Part shown: positions 18,406 to 27,180 of the stretch, piece after piece
How the letters are laid out: every line of letters begins with the position of its first letter
Numbering within the stretch: position 1 is the stretch's first letter
Assembly (NCBI GenBank): GCA_023410575.1
Contig: JAEYPP010000018.1
Location: 1-64,000 of the forward strand
Reading direction: 5' to 3'
Length of the DNA stretch: 64,000 nt
Source: Bacillota bacterium
GTDB taxonomy: Bacteria > Bacillota > Clostridia > Lachnospirales > Lachnospiraceae
Notes under the pieces: generated by a model
The model's database searches: none
Seen by the model: the letters and a program-made list of their open reading frames with translations, nothing else
Told to the model about the DNA's origin: nothing
Program-made: the position numbers and the translations under genes

Positions 18406-20076
18406 TTATTGGCTCACATATTGTGCTTTATCTTCAGTTCCATTCACCGTATAAGCAAATTGTAAATCAAACACATAAGAAACTAAGCCTTCTTCCGTCT
18501 CTTGCTGACTAATGGAATAAGTAATTGGATACTTAATGAATTTAATCCTTTGTAGATTCATCAGGTATTGTCCAATGGCACCCTTATCTAAGCTAACGCA
18601 ACTTAATTGAATCACATCACCATTTACACTCATAGAAGATATCGCAATGGAGATAGGTGTCTGTGCCTCAAGTTCAGTAATCAGCTCATTCAAGAATTCA
18701 TTAGGTGTAGTACTTGCATTATTTAAGGCTTCATATTCCGTATATCTGGCCTCAGCAGCAGTAGCATCAGAATATAATTGGTTAATGGATTGCTTTTGTT
18801 CCAGACTTAACTCAAGGCTTTTCTTTTCATCCATTGCACTTTGTTTCATCATTAATGACAACACAATCAAAACTAAACTTAATAGCATAGATAGACTAAA
18901 GATTGTCAACATACTCTTTGCATTGCTTTTCTTTACTTTATTATCTAGTATCTCTGGTAAACTAAAGCCTACTGGATGAAGAATACCGCCAATACAAGCA
19001 GCATACTCTGTGATATTTTCTTTTTTATGACCACTTTCCTTCGTTGTATGGATGGAATAATAATTCTCAACATTCTTAACTTCTAAGCCCATCTCATTAT
19101 TCATCAATCGACTTATCCCGTGAATCTTTGCTCCAAGACCTGTAACATAAATTGCTGCGATATTTCGACCTGCAGATTTTGTATTATAGTAATCTAAAAT
19201 ACGGACAATATTGCGTAGCAAATCTTGAACGACTAACGTAACATCTTCTTTCGCACGTTGTTCTGCTTTTGCTTTATTAAAACCATCATTACCAACCTGA
19301 TAAGCTACTGGTTCCTTTTCTAGGCTTAGGCTTTTTGAGAACTGATAGTTTAAAACAGTTTCATTACAAAGGTAATAATACGCCTCTTCCTTTGATTGCT
19401 TATTCAAGATAGGTTCATTCATTACCGCATCTGTTAAATTTCTGATACCAAAATTAACATTACGCTGTAAGGCCAGATTACCGTTATCAATGATGGTTAC
19501 AATGGAGTCGAGTTCATCAATATGAACAGCAATATTAACACCTTTTCCGACTTCCTTTACCATAACTTGATAGTAAGAATTACCGATATAGTCCATATTG
19601 ATAATATGTAAGCGCAACATACGAGCAATCGCATAATAACTTCGAATTAGCTCAGCGGGAGCAGCTAGTACAAGTACACTAATATTTTTTTCATCTTTAT
19701 GATTTCTCTTTTCGATCACACGATACGATATTGTATAATCGGATAAGTCCATTGGAAAATATTCTCGTGCACTTGAATTAATAATCCCTTGAATCTTTTT
19801 ATCTGCGACGAGAGGAATGATAACCTCTCTCGTTGCAATCTTATTGGATTTGACTGTAAAAACAACATTACTATTCTTAATACCTGCTTTATCCAAGTTT
19901 TCTTGCAAAACTGCTGAAAAAGCATCCTTGTCGCGGATGATTCCATCCTCTACACTGTTTTCTGGATTTGAAAACATTAATGTATGATATACATAAGGAC
20001 TTTTCTTGCCATAGTCGACTTCACACACTTTGGTGCTTTCTATGCCAACTTCAATACTTAATACTTTTGTTGCCAA
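18406..20076 (-). CDS. PilM-PilN fusion of the type IV pilus alignment complex
   Basis: A single 556-residue chain that joins two normally separate proteins. Residues 1-355 are an actin-like PilM (nucleotide-binding start VLSIEVGIESTKVCEVD; YVTGLGAKIHGISRLM near 320). Residues 375-397 form one transmembrane helix, followed by a coiled coil and a PilN-like periplasm-side domain to 556. In most bacteria PilM binds a short N-terminal peptide of PilN, so a fusion fixes the pair at 1:1. The start is TTG at 20076 with GGGAGG eight bases upstream; no better start is in frame. Located between pilD and pilO in the pilus operon. Confidence 0.85.
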   Translation of the reverse strand: MATKVLSIEVGIESTKVCEVDYGKKSPYVYHTLMFSNPENSVEDGIIRDKDAFSAVLQENLDKAGIKNSNVVFTVKSNKIATREVIIPLVADKKIQGIINSSAREYFPMDLSDYTISYRVIEKRNHKDEKNISVLVLAAPAELIRSYYAIARMLRLHIINMDYIGNSYYQVMVKEVGKGVNIAVHIDELDSIVTIIDNGNLALQRNVNFGIRNLTDAVMNEPILNKQSKEEAYYYLCNETVLNYQFSKSLSLEKEPVAYQVGNDGFNKAKAEQRAKEDVTLVVQDLLRNIVRILDYYNTKSAGRNIAAIYVTGLGAKIHGISRLMNNEMGLEVKNVENYYSIHTTKESGHKKENITEYAACIGGILHPVGFSLPEILDNKVKKSNAKSMLTIFSLSMLLSLVLIVLSLMMKQSAMDEKKSLELSLEQKQSINQLYSDATAAEARYTEYEALNNASTTPNEFLNELITELEAQTPISIAISSMSVNGDVIQLSCVSLDKGAIGQYLMNLQRIKFIKYPITYSISQQETEEGLVSYVFDLQFAYTVNGTEDKAQYVSQ

Positions 20077-20148
20077 TTAGTTTTCCTCCCTCATGTGATT
20101 TTTCATAACCTTTCTTAGTACTAAAAACTATATAAAACCTATCTCTTG

Positions 20149-20180
20149 GTAATTATGAGTCAGTAAGCACTCATAATTAC
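20149..20180 (-). promoter_or_regulatory. T-less intercistronic hairpin after pilD
   Basis: Perfect 11-bp inverted repeat GTAATTATGAG / CTCATAATTAC that begins within the pilD stop codon. No T-run follows directly, so it is more likely an mRNA processing or stabilising element or a partial terminator than a full stop. Confidence 0.6.
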
Positions 20181-20929
20181 GACATTCCAAAAGCTAAGTA
20201 CCAATTCCAAAATTGATTTCCAAATAGCATGGATAGATAAATACCCAATGCTAAATAAGGACCGAATGCTAATACATGATCTACTTTGCTTACTTTCATG
20301 CGAATGATATGAATAATTGAGCCTAAGATACACCCTACAAACAATGCTAAAATAATTAATTTCCATCCTAATAGCAAACCACAGGCTGCCATTAGTTTAA
20401 TATCACCAAAACCAATTCCTCGCCCTTTCGTAAATAAAAACAAAACGAATAAAAAGCTACTGACTGCAAAAAAACCAATCACATAATCAGACCAGTTTGC
20501 ATAATCAAGAATAACTTTCATCATTCCTAAAACAAATAAAAAAATATTAATTCCCATCGGAATCTCATATGTTCTCCAATCGATGACACTCAATACGATG
20601 AGAGCTGAAGTTGCAAAACAATACAAAACGCTAGTTACGCTATCACCGTTAACTATAAAAACTAACACATACAAAAGTGCATTAAGTGCCTCAATCAAAG
20701 GATACTGAAGGGATATCCTTTGGTGGCACTTTCTACACTTACCTTTTAATATGAGATAACTAAACAGTGGTATATTATCGAACCAAGCTAGTTGATAGCC
20801 ACAGCCCATACAATGAGAACGTGTCCACACGATACTCTCTTTTCTCGGAATTCGATAAATACAAACATTTAAGAAACTTCCGATGAGTATTCCAAAAACA
20901 AAGATAACAGATAAAAAGAATAGCTTCAT
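20177..20929 (-). CDS. pilD: Prepilin peptidase
   Basis: A 250-residue polytopic membrane aspartic protease that cuts and N-methylates prepilins. The N-terminal cytoplasmic domain has the zinc tetrad CMGC...CRKC, and the two catalytic aspartates lie in VIDWRTYEIP and in the GFGD motif (GIGFGDIKLMAACG). About seven hydrophobic helices follow. The start is set at ATG 20929 because GAGGTG lies five bases upstream; an in-frame start six codons earlier would sit on the preceding hairpin. It is the enzyme for all five prepilin-type proteins in this operon. Confidence 0.93.
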   Translation of the reverse strand: MKLFFLSVIFVFGILIGSFLNVCIYRIPRKESIVWTRSHCMGCGYQLAWFDNIPLFSYLILKGKCRKCHQRISLQYPLIEALNALLYVLVFIVNGDSVTSVLYCFATSALIVLSVIDWRTYEIPMGINIFLFVLGMMKVILDYANWSDYVIGFFAVSSFLFVLFLFTKGRGIGFGDIKLMAACGLLLGWKLIILALFVGCILGSIIHIIRMKVSKVDHVLAFGPYLALGIYLSMLFGNQFWNWYLAFGMS

Positions 20930-20944
20930 TCGACACCTCACCGT

Positions 20945-20981
20945 CATCCAGTAGTTTCATCTAAGAGGAAACTACTGGATG
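20945..20981 (-). promoter_or_regulatory. T-less intercistronic hairpin after the major pilin gene
   Basis: Perfect 14-bp inverted repeat CATCCAGTAGTTTC / GAAACTACTGGATG with a nine-base loop, starting ten bases after the pilA stop and ending six bases before the pilD ribosome site. There is no T-run on the minus strand, so it should protect the 3' end of a processed pilA message or partly attenuate transcription into pilD. Confidence 0.75.
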
Positions 20982-20990
20982 AATTATGTA

Positions 20991-21485
20991 TTATTTAGAT
21001 ATAATCTTTTCTAATATTGGCTCACTAGATTTAAAAGCTTCTACAGTTACCGCTCCACCACTTGTTGCACCTAAATACTTAACTACTATTTTATCCAAAC
21101 CATCTGCTTCTTTAGATACCATCTTTTTTTCTATTGTAGCAACAATACTACTACCTGTAGCTACACCAATAAATTCCTTCATATCTTTAAGAACCTCATC
21201 TTTACCATTACCACCAGCTTTCCAATTATTATCATTACCTGTTACTAATTCCAATGTATAATCCGTGTTAGTTGTTAACTTTCCTGCCTGTGTTGCAAAA
21301 CTGGATACAGCTGCCGTTGCTACTGTATTAAGCACCTGATTATCGGTAGCCTCTCTAGATTTCTCTAAGTATGGTAATACTTGTGTTCCAACAACACCCA
21401 TTAAGATCGCCATAATCGCTATAACGATAATTAATTCTACAAGTGAAAAACCTTTGTTCCCTGATTTCTTCATGAATTTTTTCAT
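20991..21485 (-). CDS. pilA: Type IV major pilin
   Basis: A 164-residue prepilin: short basic leader ending in KSGNKG, cut before FSLVELIIVIAIMAILMGVV, with glutamate at +5 and the canonical long hydrophobic helix. The globular part is small and alanine/threonine/glycine rich with no cysteine pair, unlike Gram-negative pilins with a disulfide D-region. Its place right after pilC, its short size and a stabilising hairpin downstream support the role of main pilus subunit. AAGGAG lies nine bases before the ATG. Confidence 0.9.
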   Translation of the reverse strand: MKKFMKKSGNKGFSLVELIIVIAIMAILMGVVGTQVLPYLEKSREATDNQVLNTVATAAVSSFATQAGKLTTNTDYTLELVTGNDNNWKAGGNGKDEVLKDMKEFIGVATGSSIVATIEKKMVSKEADGLDKIVVKYLGATSGGAVTVEAFKSSEPILEKIISK

Positions 21486-21557
21486 AATCTCATTCTCCTT
21501 TTTAATAATTTATTAACAATGACTGCGCCTTCATTCGTAGCCATTTGTCAAACTAGG

Positions 21558-22772
21558 TTATGCATTTTCTATGTTACTATAGATACTTAGCATTGGCGAC
21601 ATAATTGCTATTAAGATTATACCAACGATTGCTGCTAAGACAATAATAATCATTGGTTCCATAATGGAAGTTAACGTACTCGTTGTATTCTCCACTTCTT
21701 CTTCATAGTATTCCGCCAGATTATCTAACATAGCTTCCAAGTTACCTGTATCTTCACCAATCTTTGTCATATGGCATAGTCTTGGTGGTATGTACTCTGA
21801 TTTCATTAACGGTTCCGAAAGAGGAACACCCTTCGAAACTTCTTCTTTTGTATTAACAAATACTTCTTTAATTACCTTGTTCTTAATCGTACGCGATGTA
21901 ATTTCTAACGCATTCAGCATACTGATACCAGCAGCCATTAATGTACTCATCGTTCGCGCAAATCTTGCGCATGACGATTTTATCGTTAACTTACCAAATA
22001 ACGGCAACTTAACTCCTAGTTTTGCAAAAAAAAGCTTACCAGCATCCGACGACCTAAATAGAACGGTTAAAGTGGCTAAAGCTCCAATACCAATTAATAT
22101 GATATACCACTTTTCCATGACAAAGTCACTTATTCCCATAACTGCCTGCGTCATAACAGGCAATTCTTGATCCATGTTTTCAAACATTGTTTTAAAGTTT
22201 GGGATAACTTTAACCATCATAATAGCGACTACAACTATTGCTACGACACAAACAACAATTGGGTAGATCATTGCTTTTGCAATTAAAGACCTTAATTTTG
22301 AGTCCTTATCAAACTGAGTTGCCATACGGTCTAGTGCAATCTCCAAGCTACCAGAAGCTTCCCCTGCTTCCATCATATTAATTAGAATTGGTGGAAAAAC
22401 ATTCCCTTGTAATTGCATGGCACCAGCAAGTGTTTCCCCTTTTTCTACTGCACTCTGAACATTTTTTATTGCCTTTTTTAAGTTCGCTTTTTCTGTCTCC
22501 TGATACAGCAGATCGAGTGCTTCCACTACTGTAATTCCTGCTGTTAAAATACTTCGAAACTGACGACAAAAAATAGCTAAATCTTTTGGCTTTATTTTGT
22601 CAAATCCAGGCAAAGTAATATCTTTGTTTAAAACGCTTTGTTCTTTAACACTTACAATAATATTACCTTCCATACGTAAAGCATCATACACACGATCAAT
22701 ATTCTCTGCCTCTACACTACCTTTTTTCTTTTTTCCAGTTTTTTGTATTACTTCGTAATTATATACAGCCAC
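21558..22772 (-). CDS. pilC: Type IV pilus inner-membrane platform protein
   Basis: A 404-residue polytopic protein of the PilC/GspF family. It has two repeated GspF domains (FCRQFRSILTAGITVVEALD near 70 and FARTMSTLMAAGISMLNALE near 270), each followed by membrane helices, and the closing pattern MIIIVLAAIVGIILIAIMSPML. It couples the PilB and PilT motors to pilin insertion. Start is GTG at 22772 with GGAGGAGG six bases upstream. Lies 22 bases after pilT. Confidence 0.94.
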   Translation of the reverse strand: MAVYNYEVIQKTGKKKKGSVEAENIDRVYDALRMEGNIIVSVKEQSVLNKDITLPGFDKIKPKDLAIFCRQFRSILTAGITVVEALDLLYQETEKANLKKAIKNVQSAVEKGETLAGAMQLQGNVFPPILINMMEAGEASGSLEIALDRMATQFDKDSKLRSLIAKAMIYPIVVCVVAIVVVAIMMVKVIPNFKTMFENMDQELPVMTQAVMGISDFVMEKWYIILIGIGALATLTVLFRSSDAGKLFFAKLGVKLPLFGKLTIKSSCARFARTMSTLMAAGISMLNALEITSRTIKNKVIKEVFVNTKEEVSKGVPLSEPLMKSEYIPPRLCHMTKIGEDTGNLEAMLDNLAEYYEEEVENTTSTLTSIMEPMIIIVLAAIVGIILIAIMSPMLSIYSNIENA

Positions 22773-22794
22773 TTGCTACCTCCTCCGTCATTTT

Positions 22795-23853
22795 TCATAA
22801 TAAGAATCTCTTAGACAATGCGCTTGGGTCTTGAGCATAGCTAATAGCCATTTCTCTTTTTATCTTCCTTGCATTTGACAATTCAAATAATGCTTCATCC
22901 ATTGTTATCATTCCAAGTTTTCGACTTGTTTGGATAGTCGAACCAATTAGATGCGTTTTTGACTCACGAATATGGTTACGAATGGCTGGCGTATTTATCA
23001 TAACTTCAAAAGCAGCAACTCGTCCTTTTTCGTCTGCCGTTGGAATTAATTGTTGAGATATAACTGCTTCTAAAACAGAACTTAACTGAGTACGCACTTG
23101 TTGTTGCTGATGAGGTGGAAATACATCGATAATACGGTCAATCGTTTCTGCCGAACCGATGGTATGTAAGGTTGAAAATACAAGATGTCCTGTCTCAGCC
23201 GCACTAATTGCTGTACTAATCGTTTCTAAGTCACGCATCTCTCCGACTAGAATAACATCTGGATCTTCACGCAAGGCCGCACGTAATGCATTGGAATAAC
23301 TATAGGTATCCTGTCCTAGCTCTCTTTGATTGACGATTGCTTTTTTATGATAGTGTAAATACTCGATTGGGTCCTCTATCGTTATAATGTGAGTAGCATA
23401 GTTTTCATTAATTCGGTCGACTAACGAAGCTAAGGAAGTTGATTTACCACTTCCGGTAGGGCCTGTTACTAATACTAAGCCTCGACGTTTTTTTGTTAAT
23501 TCTACAACCGTGGCAGGTAAACCTAATTCGTCTGGTTTTGGTATCTGCATGGTAATAATACGTAATACTGCTGCATAGGAGTTACGCTGCTTAAATACAT
23601 TAACACGAAAACGACCTACATTAGGGATCGAATACGAAAAATCCACTTCTCCCTTTTCTTCGAATATTTTGGCTATTCGCTCTGACATGATACTACTAAC
23701 TAAGAATTCAACATCCACTGGAGTAAGTTTTTCGTTAAAAACATCTACTAATGTACCATTGATTCGGAATTTAGGTGGTATACCTACTGTTAGATGTAGG
23801 TCAGATGCATTGTACTCCTTTGCCTGTTTTAAAAGCTGATCCATTGTATACAT
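22795..23853 (-). CDS. pilT: Type IV pilus retraction ATPase
   Basis: A 352-residue hexameric motor ATPase. The start is set at ATG 23853 (MYTMDQLLKQ), which has GAGGAG six bases upstream; the frame stays open for 22 more codons into the end of pilB. Walker A is GPTGSGKSTS, the Asp box follows as IEDPIEYLH, Walker B lies in RAALREDPDVILVGEMRD, and the retraction-specific AIRNLIRE motif appears as AIRNHIRESKTH. The presence of a true PilT predicts retractable pili and so twitching or DNA uptake ability. Confidence 0.95.
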   Translation of the reverse strand: MYTMDQLLKQAKEYNASDLHLTVGIPPKFRINGTLVDVFNEKLTPVDVEFLVSSIMSERIAKIFEEKGEVDFSYSIPNVGRFRVNVFKQRNSYAAVLRIITMQIPKPDELGLPATVVELTKKRRGLVLVTGPTGSGKSTSLASLVDRINENYATHIITIEDPIEYLHYHKKAIVNQRELGQDTYSYSNALRAALREDPDVILVGEMRDLETISTAISAAETGHLVFSTLHTIGSAETIDRIIDVFPPHQQQQVRTQLSSVLEAVISQQLIPTADEKGRVAAFEVMINTPAIRNHIRESKTHLIGSTIQTSRKLGMITMDEALFELSNARKIKREMAISYAQDPSALSKRFLL

Positions 23854-23869
23854 AGTTTTCTCCTCGTCG

Positions 23870-25594
23870 TTATTCTTCAAAAGCAATTCTTCGAAGCTCT
23901 GATATTGAAGTTGTACCATCTAATACATACTTTGCTGCTGCAACACGAAGTGTCTTCATTCCCTCACTCAAAGCAACTTCCTTTATCTTTTCTGCATTGG
24001 AACCTGCACTTATAACTTCTCGTAACTTATTACTGATTGGCATAATCTCATACACACCAATTCGACCTCGATAACCTGTATTATTACAATGCATACATCC
24101 ACCTGGTTCAAAGATGATAGTATCTCTTTCATTCCTAGCGCCTAATAACTCTTGTTCAAACTTATCTGCATATCGTTGTTTTCTACATCTTGGACAAAGA
24201 CGTCTTACAAGACGTTGTGCAATAACTCCTACCGTCGCATCTGCAATCAGATAAGGTTCGACACCCATATCTTGCAAACGAGTAATTGAACTTGCAGCAC
24301 TATTCGTATGTAGTGTACTTACAACAAGGTGACCTGTGATCGAAGCTTTTACGGCGATTTCAGCTGTTTCACGGTCACGAATCTCACCAATCATAATGAT
24401 ATCAGGATCTTGTCGTAAGATGGAACGTAACGCTGCTGCAAATGTCATATCTGCTTTAACATTAACTTGTACCTGATTGATTCCATCGATATTGGCTTCC
24501 ACTGGATCTTCAACTGTTATAATGTTAACGCCCTCCACGTTTAGTTCACTAAGCGCTGTGTATAACGTAGTGGATTTACCACTACCAGTAGGACCAGTAA
24601 CTAAGATAATTCCGTGTGGATTCTTTAAGATTCGATCAAACTTTTCCATCTCATCGTCAGAAAAACCAAGGTCTTTTTTATCCTTTGTCAAAGCCATCTT
24701 CGAAGTAAGTCGCATTACGACTTTCTCTCCGAATACGGTTGGAAGTACAGATACACGGATATCATATTCTGTATTATCAACAATTGAGGTAATACGGCCA
24801 TCTTGAGGTTTTCGCTTCTCTGAGATATCCATGCCACCAATAATCTTTATTCGTGCTATAATAGCAGTTAACACATCGAGTCCATATGTCATAACATTCT
24901 CTAGCACACCATCCACTCGATATCGAACTCGAACCTGTTTTTCCATAGGTTCGATATGTATATCACTGGCGCGTTGTCGAACTGCTTGTTCGATTACTTT
25001 ATTCACCAGCTGAACGATAGGAGAATTAGATACATCCAATTCTGCTGCCTTTTCGTCTTCTTTCTTTTCACTTGCTTGTTGCTCTTTACGTTCCTTGGAG
25101 TAACGTTCTGCTGCTTTTCTTGCTTCGGTATTGCCATAATGACGATCAATCATTGTCAAAATTTCAGATTTTGGTGCTACAAATTGTTCAATCTGATAGT
25201 TGGTTATAATCGAAAGGTCATCCATTGCAATCAGATCCAGTGGATCTGACATTGCAACCCTTAATATATTCGGATTTTTCGGATTAACTGCAAAAGGAAT
25301 CAATGAATATTTTCTAAGTACTTGCTCATCAACTAATCTAATTATATTGTCAGGAATTTGAAGCTCTAATAAGTTAACTGAATTTAACCCTAATTGTTTC
25401 ACAAGTGCATCTACAATTTGGCTTTCCTGTATGATACCTAAATCTACTAAGGCTTCTCCCAGTTTTAATTTTTTTGTTTTTTGATTGGCTAATCCAGCTT
25501 GTAGTTGTTCTTCTGTAATGGCTCCTGCTGCTAATAAAATATCACCCAGTCGTCTTTTTTGTCGGATTGTTCTATTCATAAACTCAATTGCCAT
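23870..25594 (-). CDS. pilB: Type IV pilus extension ATPase with MshEN c-di-GMP-binding motifs
   Basis: A 574-residue extension motor. Two tandem MshEN motifs occupy residues 15-38 (RLGDILLAAGAITEEQ...) and 44-67 (KLGEALVDLGIIQESQ...), separated by exactly five residues as in c-di-GMP-binding members; the second has lysine in place of arginine. Walker A is GPTGSGKSTT, Walker B lies in LRQDPDIIMIGEIRD, and the zinc tetracysteine is CPRC...CMHC. First gene of the operon, with promoter at 25634-25662. Together with pilT, pilC and pilM-O it forms the pilus machine. Confidence 0.95.
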   Translation of the reverse strand: MAIEFMNRTIRQKRRLGDILLAAGAITEEQLQAGLANQKTKKLKLGEALVDLGIIQESQIVDALVKQLGLNSVNLLELQIPDNIIRLVDEQVLRKYSLIPFAVNPKNPNILRVAMSDPLDLIAMDDLSIITNYQIEQFVAPKSEILTMIDRHYGNTEARKAAERYSKERKEQQASEKKEDEKAAELDVSNSPIVQLVNKVIEQAVRQRASDIHIEPMEKQVRVRYRVDGVLENVMTYGLDVLTAIIARIKIIGGMDISEKRKPQDGRITSIVDNTEYDIRVSVLPTVFGEKVVMRLTSKMALTKDKKDLGFSDDEMEKFDRILKNPHGIILVTGPTGSGKSTTLYTALSELNVEGVNIITVEDPVEANIDGINQVQVNVKADMTFAAALRSILRQDPDIIMIGEIRDRETAEIAVKASITGHLVVSTLHTNSAASSITRLQDMGVEPYLIADATVGVIAQRLVRRLCPRCRKQRYADKFEQELLGARNERDTIIFEPGGCMHCNNTGYRGRIGVYEIMPISNKLREVISAGSNAEKIKEVALSEGMKTLRVAAAKYVLDGTTSISELRRIAFEE

Positions 25595-25633
25595 AATTAG
25601 TCACTCTTTTCTACGAGATTTTAGTATACCCCT

Positions 25634-25662
25634 ATTATATCCCAGTATTTTACATAAATCAA
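25634..25662 (-). promoter_or_regulatory. Promoter of the type IV pilus operon
   Basis: On the minus strand TTGATT and TATAAT are separated by 17 bases, about 40 bases upstream of the pilB start. It lies in the 110-bp gap after the pflA stop. Confidence 0.75.
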
Positions 25663-25704
25663 TAAAAACCGTATAACATTTATCATCATATTTACTTATC
25701 AAAT

Positions 25705-26466
25705 CTATAACTTTCCCTTTTTTAAAGAACTTTTTAACGCTTCTAAAATAATAGTTCTCACCTTTAATGCTTCTTCTTTACCCATTGGTTCGATACCCTC
25801 TAGACGATATGGTAGATTTAGTTGCTCATATTTCGTTCTCCCCATTGTGTGATAAGGCAATACATCTAATGCTTTTAGGCTCTTTAATGAAGATAAAAAT
25901 TCCCCAAGTAACATTAAATCAGATACATCATCTGTGATACCTGGGACTGCAACATAACGAATCCAAAGTTCCTTCTCATGATCACTAACAAACCGAGCGA
26001 ATTCTAATACTGCTCGATTCGAACATCCTGTTAACTCTCTATGCTTTTCATCATCGATTTCTTTGATATCTAGCATAACGATATCTGTAACTTCCAATAG
26101 CTTACTATAACGTTCTCCTTCATTACTTGTAAAAGTAATACCAGAAGTATCGAGACAAGTATGAATTCCTTTTTCTTTTGCTTGTCGAAATAATTCTGTT
26201 ACAAAATCAATCTGTAAAAGAGGCTCCCCACCAGTTACCGTAATTCCTCCACCTTTTAGGAATTCCTTATAAGAATCATACTCCCTTAAGATATCTTCTA
26301 CAGTCCGACTTGTACCACCTTTAACTTCCCATGTATCTGGATTGTGACAGTATGCACAGCGCATAGGACAGCCTTGCAAAAATACTACGAAGCGAATTCC
26401 AGGCCCATCCACGGTACCAAAGGATTCGGTTGAATGTACACTACCAATTAGTTTATTATTCTCCAT
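25705..26466 (-). CDS. pflA: Pyruvate formate-lyase activating enzyme (radical SAM)
   Basis: A 253-residue radical-SAM enzyme that abstracts a hydrogen from the glycine of pyruvate formate-lyase. The [4Fe-4S] cluster motif is CPMRCAYC, preceded by PGIRFVVFLQG; the SAM-binding segment GGGITVTGGEPLLQ follows. The length matches the family. It lies 477 bases downstream of the split formate-lyase genes on the same strand, separated by a strong terminator, so it probably has its own promoter in the AT-rich gap. Its substrate here should be the separate 78-residue glycyl-radical protein. Confidence 0.95.
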   Translation of the reverse strand: MENNKLIGSVHSTESFGTVDGPGIRFVVFLQGCPMRCAYCHNPDTWEVKGGTSRTVEDILREYDSYKEFLKGGGITVTGGEPLLQIDFVTELFRQAKEKGIHTCLDTSGITFTSNEGERYSKLLEVTDIVMLDIKEIDDEKHRELTGCSNRAVLEFARFVSDHEKELWIRYVAVPGITDDVSDLMLLGEFLSSLKSLKALDVLPYHTMGRTKYEQLNLPYRLEGIEPMGKEEALKVRTIILEALKSSLKKGKL

Positions 26467-26812
26467 ATACCATTTCCATTTTCTACATGAATTGTTTATA
26501 TTGTATAATTAATTTAATAATATCTTTTTTCCAAAAAAAGTGAAAAAAATAGAAATTTGTAATAAATTTTATAAAAAATTAACAAACCCTATATATAAAA
26601 TATAATATTTTTGGTTGATTTGTCAATGCTTTTTCCTTATATTTTAATTTTTTGTCATTATCAGTACTTATTAGAAGATATAGGATATACATTTATGTTA
26701 TTTCACAAATATTTATGTTAATTCGATTAGTTTTATTCTACATTTTTCCCTATGTAAAACACCTCATACTCCAAATACTGGTTATTGTGATAAAAGTGTT
26801 TAAAAAAGTTTC
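26467..26812. other. Very AT-rich intergenic stretch
   Basis: The 477-base gap between pflA and the glycyl-radical gene begins here. This part is extremely AT-rich, with runs of A and T near 26526-26600, and should contain the pflA promoter. I see no supported coding frame; an open frame at 26652-26837 would begin with TTG without a ribosome site. The remaining bases hold two hairpins listed separately. Confidence 0.5.
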
Positions 26813-26864
26813 TATGTCAGTGTTGGCACGTTATTAAATGTAATCATACGCCAACACTGACATA
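26813..26864. repeat. Long perfect inverted repeat
   Basis: Fifteen-base arms TATGTCAGTGTTGGC / GCCAACACTGACATA with a 22-base loop, no mismatch. No T-run follows in either direction. It lies just beyond the terminator of the glycyl-radical gene; function unknown (mobile-element remnant, protein-binding site or structured RNA). Confidence 0.75.
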
Positions 26865-26870
26865 AATCCA

Positions 26871-26930
26871 AAAAATGAGCTGGACACTAAGTGATTCATT
26901 TTTATCAGTTAGTGTCACAGCTCATTTTTA
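26871..26930 (-). terminator. Intrinsic terminator of the split formate-lyase operon
   Basis: Arms AAAAATGAGCTG(TG)ACACTAA pair almost perfectly over about 20 bp, and the minus strand ends in CATTTTTTGG. It begins 13 bases after the stop of the glycyl-radical gene. Confidence 0.85.
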
Positions 26931-26943
26931 ATCTTATCTATAG

Positions 26944-27180
26944 TTACATTGACTTATGAAAAGTTCTTGATATTACATCATCCTGTTGTTCCTTTGTTAA
27001 CTTTGTAAAGTTAACTGCATATCCAGACACACGAACGGTTAACTGTGGATAGTTCTCAGGATGCGCCTGAGCATCTAATAATGTTTCCTTTGTAAAGACA
27101 TTCACATTTAAGTGATGTCCTCCTTTTTCAACGTAACCATCTAATAAAGATACTAAATTATCTACCTGTTGATTTCCCAT
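26944..27180 (-). CDS. grcA: Autonomous glycyl-radical subunit of split pyruvate formate-lyase
   Basis: A 78-residue protein equal to the C-terminal end of an ordinary pyruvate formate-lyase. It contains DNLVSLLDGYVEKGGHHLNV, then PQLTVRVSGYAV with radical glycine G53, and ends FTKLTKEQQDDVISRTFHKSM-like as full-length enzymes do. In E. coli the small protein GrcA (YfiD) is a spare part for an oxygen-damaged full-length enzyme; here the adjacent enzyme lacks this region altogether, so this protein must supply the radical. The start is ATG 27180 with AAGGAG seven bases upstream, overlapping the preceding gene by 23 bases; a longer open frame upstream is not needed. Confidence 0.9.
   Translation of the reverse strand: MGNQQVDNLVSLLDGYVEKGGHHLNVNVFTKETLLDAQAHPENYPQLTVRVSGYAVNFTKLTKEQQDDVISRTFHKSM

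Noticed and set aside
20945..20981. Hairpin after pilA read as a full intrinsic terminator
   Set aside because: No T-run follows on the minus strand and pilD's ribosome site comes immediately after, so full termination would cut off the rest of the operon.
21486..21557. Internal promoter before pilA (a TTGACA occurs there)
   Set aside because: No acceptable -10 element stands 16-18 bases downstream of the TTGACA, so it is not reported as a promoter.
25595..25704. c-di-GMP riboswitch ahead of the pilus operon
   Set aside because: The gap is only 110 bases, holds a simple promoter, and shows no aptamer-like conserved blocks.
26652..26837. Hydrophobic 61-codon frame in the AT-rich gap beside pflA
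   Set aside because: It begins with TTG, has no ribosome site, runs into the 15-bp inverted repeat and resembles nothing known.
26871..26930. Terminator hairpin considered as a fourth full copy of the palindrome family
   Set aside because: The end AATGAGCT resembles the family, but the central CCTTACAAG core and nested stem are missing and it behaves as an ordinary terminator with a T-run.
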